In this document: positions 1-8,791 of the stretch, in pieces
Layout: every line of letters begins with the position of its first letter
Position numbering within the stretch: the stretch's first letter is position 1
From: an uncultured Kiloniellales bacterium
GTDB taxonomy: Bacteria; Pseudomonadota; Alphaproteobacteria; Kiloniellales; JAKSDN01
NCBI GenBank assembly: GCA_947259625.1
Contig: CAMYMY010000124.1
Coordinates: forward strand, 1 to 10,195
DNA: 10,195 bases
Reading direction: 5' to 3'
Position numbers and translations under genes: made by a program
The notes under the pieces: generated by a model
What the model was told of the DNA's origin: nothing
What the model saw: the letters and a program-made list of their open reading frames with translations, nothing else
Database searches by the model: none

Positions 1-119
1 GTCGCCATCGCCTTGCCAGGGTCGCGCGGTTTCGGCTCTAATGCCTTATCGATCGTGCGATTCGCGCGCCCGGGGAAATCCAGGCGAAACGGTCGGCCGC
101 GGGGGAGGGGGTCAGCGAA

Positions 120-1442
120 ATGCATGCTGTTCGGAGCGCGACGGCGGGGCTTGTGCGCCTTTCGGCGCTGTTCGCCGCGGTCGCCTTGGCGGCGCTCTCG
201 TTGCAGACCGGCGCCGCGGCGCAAGGCTACGACTACCCCTTCGTCAACGGCTATGCGGCAACGGTGATCGGCACGCCGCCGGTCTACCGCGCGGAGCTGC
301 CCAAGCGGGTGCCCAAGCAGGAGCTGGGGCTGACCGTCTTTCCCGAGCGGCGGATTCCCGAGCTGTTCTGGTACCACGACCAGCTGCATTACGCGGTGGT
401 CCGCCAACGCCAGAAGGCGCCGCTCGTCTTCAACATCGCCGGCACCGGCGCCAGCCACACCTCGCAGCTCATGCTGGCCATGGAGCGGATCTTCTTCAAG
501 GCCGGGTTCCACGTCGTCTCCCTGCCCTCGCCGACCCATCCCAACTTCATCGTGACCGCCTCGGAGACCCAGGTTCCAGGCCTGCTGGCCGACGACGCGC
601 GCGACCTCTACCGCGTGATGCAGGGCGCCTACGAACAGATCGCGCACACGATCCAGGTCTCCGAGTTCTACGTTACCGGCTACAGCCTGGGCGCTGCCCA
701 GGCGGCCTTCGTAGCGAAGCTGGACGAGGAGGTCGGGACCTTCGGTTTCAAGAAGGTCCTGATGATCAATCCGCCGGTCAGTCTCTACAACTCGGTCGAA
801 ATCCTGGACGGCCTGATCGAGGCGATCCCCGGCGGGCTGGACAATTTCAACGAGTTCTTCGATTCGCTGTTCGAGCGCTTCGCGGAGATCTACCGCGAGG
901 AGGACTTCCTCGACCTGACGGACGACTTTCTCTACTTCGCCTACAGGAAAAGCCCGCCCACCGAGGAGCGCCTGCAGGCCGTCATCGGCATCGCTTTTCG
1001 GCTGTCCTCGGCCAACATCCTGTTCGCCGCCGACACCTTGACGCGCTCGGGCGTCGTGGTCCGGCGCAACGTGACCCTGTCGACCCTGGATTCCCTGACC
1101 AGATACCTGAAGGTTTGTGTGCGCGTCGGCTTCAGCGAGTACATCCGCCACCTGCTCCTGCCCTACTTCGAGAAGCGGCGCCCGGGCGTGCGGTTCGAGC
1201 AGCTGGTCGAGGAGAGCAGCCTGCGCACCATCGAGGACTATCTGCGCGGTAGCGAGAAGATCGGCCTCATGACCAACGAGGACGATATCATCCTGGCGCC
1301 GGGCGAGCTCGACTTCCTGCGCTCGGTCTTCGGCGCGCGGGCCCGGATCTACGTCAAGGGCGGGCACCTGGGCAATCTCGAGCACAAGGACAACGTCGCC
1401 GACATCATCGCCTTCTTCGGCGCGGGTTGGCCGGATTCATGA
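120..1442 (+). CDS. Secreted alpha/beta-fold serine hydrolase
   Basis: Predicted 440-residue exported hydrolase; substrate unknown. Seen: an N-terminal signal peptide (basic start, hydrophobic stretch about residues 11-29, likely cleavage after the Ala-Ala-Ala ending at residue 34). A nucleophile elbow G-Y-S-L-G follows at 187-191 with Ser189 as candidate nucleophile. A late Asp pair in NEDD (386-389) and His416 in GGHLGN could complete a Ser-Asp-His triad in the order normal for alpha/beta hydrolases. The strand and glycine loop FNIAGTGA at about 104-111 could form the oxyanion-hole region. The ATG at 120 is preferred because a purine-rich GGAGG-type ribosome site lies about 8 nt upstream and the signal peptide begins there. 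The TGA overlaps the next gene's ATG (ATGA), so the product is probably made together with MlaA. A lipid- or phospholipid-directed esterase is an inference from that context; a lipase, thioesterase or inactive hydrolase-like protein remain possible. Confidence 0.85.
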   Translation: MHAVRSATAGLVRLSALFAAVALAALSLQTGAAAQGYDYPFVNGYAATVIGTPPVYRAELPKRVPKQELGLTVFPERRIPELFWYHDQLHYAVVRQRQKAPLVFNIAGTGASHTSQLMLAMERIFFKAGFHVVSLPSPTHPNFIVTASETQVPGLLADDARDLYRVMQGAYEQIAHTIQVSEFYVTGYSLGAAQAAFVAKLDEEVGTFGFKKVLMINPPVSLYNSVEILDGLIEAIPGGLDNFNEFFDSLFERFAEIYREEDFLDLTDDFLYFAYRKSPPTEERLQAVIGIAFRLSSANILFAADTLTRSGVVVRRNVTLSTLDSLTRYLKVCVRVGFSEYIRHLLLPYFEKRRPGVRFEQLVEESSLRTIEDYLRGSEKIGLMTNEDDIILAPGELDFLRSVFGARARIYVKGGHLGNLEHKDNVADIIAFFGAGWPDS

Positions 1443-2188
1443 GCCGCCTTCTGGCGCCGATCCTGCTGCTTCTTCTGGCCGCCTGCCAAAGCCCCCACGC
1501 CCATCCGGGCCCGGTCTCGGAGGGCGAGCGGGCGATCTTCGAGCTCGAGGACATCGCCGGGGAGGAAACGATCTTCGTGATCGACGTCCACGACCCCCTC
1601 GAGCCGCTCAACCGGGCGATCTACAAGTTCAACGCCATGTTCGACCGGGCCATCTTCCTGCCGGTCACCGAGCTCTACCAGTTCGTCACGCCGACCTTCG
1701 TGCAGAACCGGGTCTCGAACGTCTTCTCGAACCTGTCGGAGATCATGACCTTCGCCAATTCGATCCTGCAGGGCAAGATCGAGCGCGCCAGCCGCGCCCT
1801 GGTCCGCTTCGTGGTCAACTCGACGATCGGACTGGCCGGCCTGTTCGACCCGATGACGGACATGGGCACCCGCCAGCAGCGCGAGGACTTCGGCCAGACC
1901 CTCGGCACCTGGGGCTTCCCCGACGGACCCTATCTCGTGCTGCCGATCCTCGGCCCCTCGAACTTCCGCGACACGCTCGGCCTCGCCGGCGACACGATCG
2001 CCTACCAGAAAGCGGACCCCTTCGGCCTGGCGAGCTTCGAGAGCGACCACCCGGAGATCATGGCGCTGCGCGCCATAGACCAGCGCAGTCAGATCGGCCT
2101 GCGCTACTATCAGACCGGCTCGCCCTTCGAGTACGACCTGGTCCGCCTGCTCTACACCCGAAAACGCCAGCTCGAAATCGAGAAGTAG
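1439..2188 (+). CDS. mlaA: MlaA (VacJ) family outer-membrane lipoprotein
   Basis: 249-residue lipoprotein of the MlaA/VacJ family, the outer-membrane component of the Mla pathway that removes mislocalised phospholipids from the outer leaflet and passes them to periplasmic MlaC. Seen: a short hydrophobic leader ending in the lipobox L-A-A-C with Cys16 as the lipidation site. Gln follows the Cys, which fits outer-membrane sorting. Family hallmarks are present: HDPLEPLNRAIYKFN (51-65), a long amphipathic segment with QNRVSNVFSNLSE (89-101), the LVRFVVNSTIGLAGLFDP stretch (121-138), and EDFGQTLGTWGFPDGPYLVLP (149-169). Length agrees with the family. The ATG at 1439 is chosen over an in-frame TTG at 1427 because it gives a clean lipoprotein signal and the typical 4-nt ATGA overlap with the hydrolase gene. 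No mlaBCDEF genes are in the window, so the transporter must be encoded elsewhere. Confidence 0.95.
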   Translation: MSRLLAPILLLLLAACQSPHAHPGPVSEGERAIFELEDIAGEETIFVIDVHDPLEPLNRAIYKFNAMFDRAIFLPVTELYQFVTPTFVQNRVSNVFSNLSEIMTFANSILQGKIERASRALVRFVVNSTIGLAGLFDPMTDMGTRQQREDFGQTLGTWGFPDGPYLVLPILGPSNFRDTLGLAGDTIAYQKADPFGLASFESDHPEIMALRAIDQRSQIGLRYYQTGSPFEYDLVRLLYTRKRQLEIEK

Positions 2189-2204
2189 GCCCGCCACTCG
2201 AGGA

Positions 2205-2260
2205 CCTGATGCGAATCAGGCAACCAAGATCCTGGCGCCAGTCCACCTTACCAAGAAGGT
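2205..2260. terminator. Convergent intergenic hairpins, possible terminator
   Basis: The 73-nt gap between the convergent ends of mlaA and the toxin gene contains a perfect 6-bp stem CCTGAT/ATCAGG closed by a GCGA (GNRA-type) tetraloop at 2205-2220. A 10-nt palindrome CTGGCGCCAG lies at 2232-2241, and a 5-bp hairpin ACCTT/AAGGT at 2245-2260. None is followed by a clear T-run on either strand, so this is not a textbook Rho-independent terminator. The location between convergent genes is the main reason to suspect a termination or transcript-end role. Confidence 0.3.
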
Positions 2261-2261
2261 C

Positions 2262-2546
2262 CTAAAAGGTATCCGGCCAGCGACGGGCGCCGTGCAGGAC
2301 GCGGAGCACTTCGACGGTCCGACCGCGCACACGATAGGGCACGATGTAGGGGGTTCCCGTGACGACCAGTTCTCGCGTGCCCGGGATGCGGCCCGGGCGG
2401 CCAAGGTGAGGGTGTTCAGCAAGCTGGTCGACGCACTGACGAATGCGCTGGATCACGCGATCGGCCGCGACAGGGTCATTTTCACCAATGTACTGTCCGA
2501 CCTGATCGATGTTCCTGAGCGCGCGGCGCAGCCATTCAACGCGCAT
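2262..2546 (-). CDS. RelE/ParE-family toxin
   Basis: 94-residue basic protein of the RelE/ParE superfamily, the toxin half of a type II toxin-antitoxin module. RelE members cleave mRNA on the ribosome and ParE members poison DNA gyrase; the sequence alone does not decide which applies here. Seen: an N-terminal strand and helix (MRVEWLRRALRNIDQVGQYI), a second helix with paired basic residues (RVIQRIRQCVDQLAEHP), the motif LGRPGRIPGTRELVV, the strand YIVPYRVRG, and the closing EVLRVLHGARRWP, all as in ParE-like toxins. The ATG at 2546 is chosen because it matches the family's N-terminus and overlaps the antitoxin's 3' end by 11 nt; a frame extending upstream to 2603 would add 19 arginine-rich residues that read as antitoxin shadow. 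Co-translation with the upstream antitoxin is expected. Confidence 0.9.
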   Translation of the reverse strand: MRVEWLRRALRNIDQVGQYIGENDPVAADRVIQRIRQCVDQLAEHPHLGRPGRIPGTRELVVTGTPYIVPYRVRGRTVEVLRVLHGARRWPDTF

Positions 2547-2781
2547 TCGTCCGCTTCGCGAAGGTCGCCTCCACCTCCTCCTCGGTCGCGAAGTCGCCGG
2601 CATCGGCCTCTGCCAGGCCCTGCTGGATTTCGCCTATCTGCCAGCGCTGGAGAGACACGAACTCCTCCAGCGCCCGCTCACAGACCCAGCTCTTCGGCCG
2701 GTCCATGGCGGCGGCCAGGGCCTCGATTTCCTCATTCAGCTCGGGGCGAATTCGAATGCTTACCGAGGCGGCCTTGCGCAT
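2536..2781 (-). CDS. Ribbon-helix-helix (CopG/ParD-like) antitoxin
   Basis: 81-residue antitoxin partner of the adjacent ParE-like toxin. Seen: an N-terminal ribbon-helix-helix DNA-binding domain, with the strand ASVSIRIRPELN (5-16), helix A around EEIEALAAAM, a turn, and helix B around SWVCERALEEFVSLQ. An acidic C-terminal tail (about residues 49-76, with EADAGDFATEEEVEATF) would bind and neutralise the basic toxin. A GAGG ribosome site sits 5 nt before the ATG at 2781. The gene is first in the two-gene operon, as usual for this class, with a promoter and a palindromic operator candidate just upstream, so autorepression by the antitoxin or the toxin-antitoxin complex is likely. CopG, ParD and RelB labels all denote this fold; I cannot choose a subfamily with certainty. 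Confidence 0.9.
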   Translation of the reverse strand: MRKAASVSIRIRPELNEEIEALAAAMDRPKSWVCERALEEFVSLQRWQIGEIQQGLAEADAGDFATEEEVEATFAKRTNAR

Positions 2782-2811
2782 GATTGCCTCATTCGTGTGC
2801 AGTTTGATTGC

Positions 2812-2824
2812 AATGTATTACATT
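2812..2824. promoter_or_regulatory. Palindromic operator candidate for the toxin-antitoxin operon
   Basis: The sequence AATGTATTACATT is a 13-nt inverted repeat, six-base arms around one central base, 30 nt upstream of the antitoxin ATG in an AT-rich patch that stands out from the surrounding GC-rich DNA. Its last three bases overlap the candidate -10 box. Ribbon-helix-helix repressors commonly bind short palindromes of this kind, so autoregulation is a reasonable inference; binding is not shown by the sequence. Confidence 0.45.
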
Positions 2825-2849
2825 TTATCACATGTTGGGGTTTCGCCAA
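2822..2849 (-). promoter_or_regulatory. Sigma-70-type promoter candidate for the toxin-antitoxin operon
   Basis: Read on the minus strand, TTGGCG (2849-2844) is followed after 16 nt by TAAAAT (2827-2822). These match the -35 consensus at 4 of 6 and the -10 consensus at 5 of 6 positions. Position, orientation and overlap with the palindrome fit an autoregulated toxin-antitoxin promoter. The call is by eye. Confidence 0.4.
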
Positions 2850-2893
2850 AGTGCTAATTCGAGAATCCTGTCTGCCCCTATCCTTGCCTGGAC

Positions 2894-3232
2894 CTAGTCA
2901 TCGCCACCGTCTCCCCGGCCCGGCAGCTCGATGGTGAAGCCGGCGCCGTCCTTGGGGGCGAGCGGCCGGCAGCGGCTGATCAGGCCCTGCTTCATGGCGG
3001 CGACCAGCTGGCGGCCGACCGGCTGGAACAGGGTCTCGCCGCTGTCCGGGCCGGCCGGGTCGATGCGGATCACGACCGAGCGCGGCGCCTCGCGGAAGCG
3101 CTGGCGCTCGAGCATGCGCTCGATCGCCACGCGCGCATGTTCCGCGTCGACGCCGGTCAGGTCCAATTCGTAGTCCGCCGGGCCAGTCCGCCCGGAGATG
3201 CGGCGCAGGTTCCGCTCGTCGAGAAAAGGCAT
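2894..3232 (-). CDS. Small protein after sucB, resembling a degenerate Smr domain
   Basis: 112-residue cytoplasmic protein with no signal or membrane segment; I do not recognise a named family. The ATG at 3232 lies 11 nt after the sucB stop, so it is probably the last gene of the TCA operon, though the ribosome site is weak. Residues 21-102 follow the Smr domain layout: a first strand LDLTGV (23-28), a helix rich in Ala, Arg and Glu (29-47), a strand SVVIRIDP (52-59), a Gly-containing loop (61-66), a helix PVGRQLVAAMKQGL (71-84), and an alternating end GAGFTIELPG (96-105). Smr proteins usually carry LDLHG and HGxG; here these positions read LDLTG and DPAG, so the histidines are absent. If the fold is right, the nuclease-linked residues are lost. 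This match is by eye and is an inference. The C-terminus is acidic and glycine-rich. Confidence 0.7.
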   Translation of the reverse strand: MPFLDERNLRRISGRTGPADYELDLTGVDAEHARVAIERMLERQRFREAPRSVVIRIDPAGPDSGETLFQPVGRQLVAAMKQGLISRCRPLAPKDGAGFTIELPGRGDGGDD

Positions 3233-3243
3233 GATACCAAGGG

Positions 3244-4905
3244 TCAGAGATCGAGCAGCAGGCGTTCCGGGTCTTCGATGAAGTCCTTGACGCGGACCAG
3301 GAAGGTCACCGCCTCGCGGCCGTCGATGATGCGGTGGTCGTAGGACAGGGCCAGATACATCATGGGGCGCACCCGCACCTCGCCGTCCACCGCCATCGGG
3401 CGGTCCTGGATCTTGTGCAGGCCGAGGATGCCCGATTGCGGCATGTTGAGGATCGGCGTCGACATCAGCGAGCCGAAGACCCCGCCGTTGGTGATCGTGA
3501 AGGTGCCGCCGGTCAGCTCGTCCATGGACAGCTTGCCGTCGCGGCCCTTGCCGGCGAGCCCGGCCAAATCGCGCTCGATCTCGGCGAAGGACTTGCGGTC
3601 GCAATCGCGCACCACCGGCACCATCAGGCCGGCCGGCGTCGAAACCGCCATGCCGATGTTGTATTCGTGCAGGTAGACCAGCTCGTCGTCCTCGAGGCGC
3701 GCGTTGACCGCCGGCAGCTCCTTGAGCGCCGCGACCACCGCCTTGGTGAAGAACGACATGAAGCCGAGCTTAACGCCGTGCTTCTTCTCGAAGGCCTCCT
3801 TGTGCTGCGCGCGCAGCGCCATAACCGCACCCATGTCGGCCTCGTTGAAGGTGGTCAGAATGGCCGCGGTGTTCTGCGCCTCCTTGAGGCGCCGGGCGAT
3901 GGTCTGGCGCAGCTTGGTCATGCGCACCCGTTCCTCGCGCGGCCCGGGGCTGGCCGGCAAGGCAGCGGCCGTCCCGGGGGAGGCGGCCGGGCGAGCGGCC
4001 GCGCCGGCGCCCAGGAAGCTCAGCAAATCCGCCTTGGTGATGCGGTCGCCCGGGCCGCTGCGCGCCACCTTGCCGGGATCGAGCCCGGCGGCGGGCGCGG
4101 CGGAAGCCGCAGCGGCGGGACCGGCGGCCAAGAAGCTCTTCACGTCCTCCTTGGTGATGCGGCCGTCCCGGCCGGTGCCGGGCACCTGCGCCGGGTCGAG
4201 GCCGGCATCGGCGATCATCTTGCGCACCGCCGGGGACAGCGCGCCGTGGGTCCGGCCCGCGGGCGTAGGCGGCGCGTCGGGCACAGGTTGTGGGGCCTCG
4301 GCAACCGGGGCCGGAGCGACAGCGGCAGAGACGGCGCCAGCCATGACCACGCCGAGCGGGGCGCCGACCTCCACGGTGTCGCCGGCCTCGGCACGAATCG
4401 CGGCCAGCACGCCCGCCGCAGGGGCGTTCACCTCGAGCGTCACTTTGTCTGTCTCTAGCTCGACCAAGGGCTCGTCGGCCTTGACCGCGTCGCCGACCTT
4501 TTTGTGCCACTGGCCCACGGTCGCCTCGCTCACAGATTCCCCCAGAACCGGCACCACGAGATCGACCGGCGCGCCGTCTTCGGCGGCGGCTGCCGGCGGC
4601 TGGGCGGGTTCGACCGCAGGGACCGCCGCAGGGACCGCCGCAGGGGCTGCCGCGGCGACGGCGCCGTTGCCAGGCGCGATGCGCCCGAGCAGTGCGCCGG
4701 CCTCGACGTTCTCGCCTTCGCCGGCCAGGACCTCGCTCAGTATGCCCGCTTCGGTGGCATTGACTTCGAGCGTCACCTTGTCGGTCTCGAGCTCGACCAA
4801 GGGCTCGTCGGCCTTGACCGCGTCGCCGACCTTCTTCAGCCACTGGGCCACGGTCGCCTCGCTGACCGATTCGCCCAGGGTGGGCACCAGGATATCCGTT
4901 GTCAT
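3244..4905 (-). CDS. sucB: 2-oxoglutarate dehydrogenase E2 (dihydrolipoyl succinyltransferase), two lipoyl domains
   Basis: 553-residue E2 core of the 2-oxoglutarate dehydrogenase complex; it transfers the succinyl group from E1 via lipoyl-lysine to CoA. Domains seen: lipoyl domain 1 (about 2-77, ETDK lysine K43); an Ala/Pro linker; lipoyl domain 2 (about 113-190, K154); a complete peripheral-subunit-binding domain (222-260, LSPAVRKMI to KSFLA); and a partial second copy (273-300) lacking the first helix. The catalytic domain runs from about 325 to 553, with the active-site signature SYDHRIIDGR (His524, Asp528). Many bacterial SucB proteins have one lipoyl domain and about 400-430 residues, so this one is enlarged. 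The ATG at 4905 is chosen because a GAGG site lies 5 nt upstream and the lipoyl domain begins there; an in-frame ATG at 4920 is possible. It starts 20 nt after sucA. The specificity call as SucB rather than a pyruvate E2 rests on the adjacent sucA. An alternative symbol is odhB. Confidence 0.95.
   Translation of the reverse strand: MTTDILVPTLGESVSEATVAQWLKKVGDAVKADEPLVELETDKVTLEVNATEAGILSEVLAGEGENVEAGALLGRIAPGNGAVAAAAPAAVPAAVPAVEPAQPPAAAAEDGAPVDLVVPVLGESVSEATVGQWHKKVGDAVKADEPLVELETDKVTLEVNAPAAGVLAAIRAEAGDTVEVGAPLGVVMAGAVSAAVAPAPVAEAPQPVPDAPPTPAGRTHGALSPAVRKMIADAGLDPAQVPGTGRDGRITKEDVKSFLAAGPAAAASAAPAAGLDPGKVARSGPGDRITKADLLSFLGAGAAARPAASPGTAAALPASPGPREERVRMTKLRQTIARRLKEAQNTAAILTTFNEADMGAVMALRAQHKEAFEKKHGVKLGFMSFFTKAVVAALKELPAVNARLEDDELVYLHEYNIGMAVSTPAGLMVPVVRDCDRKSFAEIERDLAGLAGKGRDGKLSMDELTGGTFTITNGGVFGSLMSTPILNMPQSGILGLHKIQDRPMAVDGEVRVRPMMYLALSYDHRIIDGREAVTFLVRVKDFIEDPERLLLDL
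4457..4833. repeat. Exact 44-nt direct repeat inside sucB lipoyl domains
   Basis: Bases 4457-4500 and 4790-4833 are identical over 44 nt and are offset by 333 nt, that is 111 codons in frame. They encode the same segment (KVGDAVKADEPLVEL) of the two lipoyl domains. Flanking sequence is similar but diverged. The linker between the domains also contains short tandem copies of a 12-nt unit (GACCGCCGCAGG, about 4618-4645), giving the repeated Pro-Ala-Ala-Val residues. Confidence 0.9.
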
Positions 4906-4925
4906 CGACCTCGCGTCCATGGGGC

Positions 4926-7847
<2,922 letters not shown>

Positions 7848-7882
7848 GGCCTGTGTCGGTCCGGCCGGGGCAATCCCGACCG

Positions 7883-7890
7883 CCTCCTTA
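7883..7890 (-). promoter_or_regulatory. Strong Shine-Dalgarno sequence upstream of sucA, mis-spaced for the ATG
   Basis: On the minus strand TAAGGAGG is a near-perfect ribosome-binding sequence, but it ends 35 nt before the sucA ATG at 7847. Eight nt downstream of it is ATT (7874-7872), in frame with sucA. The TAA at its 5' end also closes a four-codon mini-frame (ATG at 7902, Met-Pro-Gln-Ser-stop). The Shine-Dalgarno match itself is plain; which start it serves is inference. Confidence 0.5.
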
Positions 7891-7915
7891 CGATTGTGGC
7901 ATCACCTATATGGTC

Positions 7916-8791
7916 TCAGCCCCCCATCGCTGCCAGCATGGTGCTGCCGAGGCTGGCCGGCGAGTCGGCAACGTGGATGCCCGCCGATTTCAGCGCCTCG
8001 ATCTTGTCCCCCGCGCCGCCCTTGCCGCCGGAAATAATGGCGCCGGCATGGCCCATGCGCCGGCCCGGCGGCGCGGTCACGCCGGCGATGAAACTAGCCA
8101 TCGGCTTCTTGGTCTTGGACGCCTTGTAGAAAGAAGCGGCGTCCTCCTCGGCGCTGCCGCCGATCTCGCCGATCATGATGATGCCCTCGGTTTCGTCGTC
8201 GGCCAGGAAGGCGTCCAGGCAATCGATGAAATTGGTGCCGTTTACCGGATCGCCGCCGATCCCGATGCAGGTCGACTGGCCGAGGCCCGAGGCCGTGGTC
8301 TGGGCCACCGCCTCGTAGGTCAGCGTGCCCGAGCGCGAAACGACCCCGACCTTGCCGCGCTGATGTATATGGCCCGGCATGATGCCGATCTTGCACTCGT
8401 CCGGCGTGATGATCCCCGGGCAGTTCGGGCCGATCAGCCGGGTCTGGGAGCCAGTCAGCACGCGCTTGACCCTGACCATGTCGAGCACGGGAATGCCCTC
8501 GGTGATGCAGACCACCAGGGAAATCCCGGCGTCAACCGCCTCGAGGATCGCATCGGCCGCGAAGGGCGGCGGCACATAGATCACGCTGGCGTCCGCTCCG
8601 GTTTTCCCGACCGCTTCGGCCACGGTGTTGAAGACCGGCAGATCCAAATGGGTCAAGCCGCCCTTGTTCGGCGTGACCCCGCCGACCATCCGGGTGCCAT
8701 AGGCGATCGCCTGCTCGGAGTGGAAGGTGCCCTGATCCCCGGTGAAGCCCTGGCAGACGACCTTGGTGTTCTTGTCGACGAAGACCGCCAT
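7916..8791 (-). CDS. sucD: Succinyl-CoA synthetase (ADP-forming) alpha subunit
   Basis: 291-residue alpha subunit of succinyl-CoA synthetase, which with SucC interconverts succinyl-CoA and succinate with substrate-level phosphorylation. Seen: an N-terminal CoA-binding Rossmann domain (VDKNTKVVCQGFTG, 5-18, and TPNKGG, 40-45), ITEGIPVLDMV (96-106), GPNCPGIITP (121-130), SRSGTLTYE (152-160), GIGGDPVNGTNFID (177-190), and GRRMGHAGAI (243-252) carrying the phospho-accepting His248. Length is typical. Two adjacent ATGs exist (8794 and 8791); the second is chosen because a GGAGG ends 7 nt upstream and it gives the usual MAVFVDK start. The sucC stop overlaps this start (ATGA arrangement), implying translational coupling. 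Because sucC is frameshifted, its shifted frame enters this gene in phase. The sucD sequence itself appears intact. Confidence 0.96.
   Translation of the reverse strand: MAVFVDKNTKVVCQGFTGDQGTFHSEQAIAYGTRMVGGVTPNKGGLTHLDLPVFNTVAEAVGKTGADASVIYVPPPFAADAILEAVDAGISLVVCITEGIPVLDMVRVKRVLTGSQTRLIGPNCPGIITPDECKIGIMPGHIHQRGKVGVVSRSGTLTYEAVAQTTASGLGQSTCIGIGGDPVNGTNFIDCLDAFLADDETEGIIMIGEIGGSAEEDAASFYKASKTKKPMASFIAGVTAPPGRRMGHAGAIISGGKGGAGDKIEALKSAGIHVADSPASLGSTMLAAMGG

Noticed and set aside
41..1252. Plus-strand open frame of 403 codons overlapping the hydrolase gene
   Set aside because: Arg/Gly/Pro-rich out-of-frame reading; the frame at 120-1442 has a signal peptide, a GxSxG motif and the overlap with mlaA.
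1349..2197. Minus-strand open frame of 282 codons opposite mlaA
   Set aside because: Complementary shadow of a clear MlaA coding sequence.
2547..2603. Longer toxin start at 2603
   Set aside because: It would add 19 Arg-rich residues translated from antitoxin-coding DNA and unlike ParE N-termini; the ATG at 2546 fits the family.
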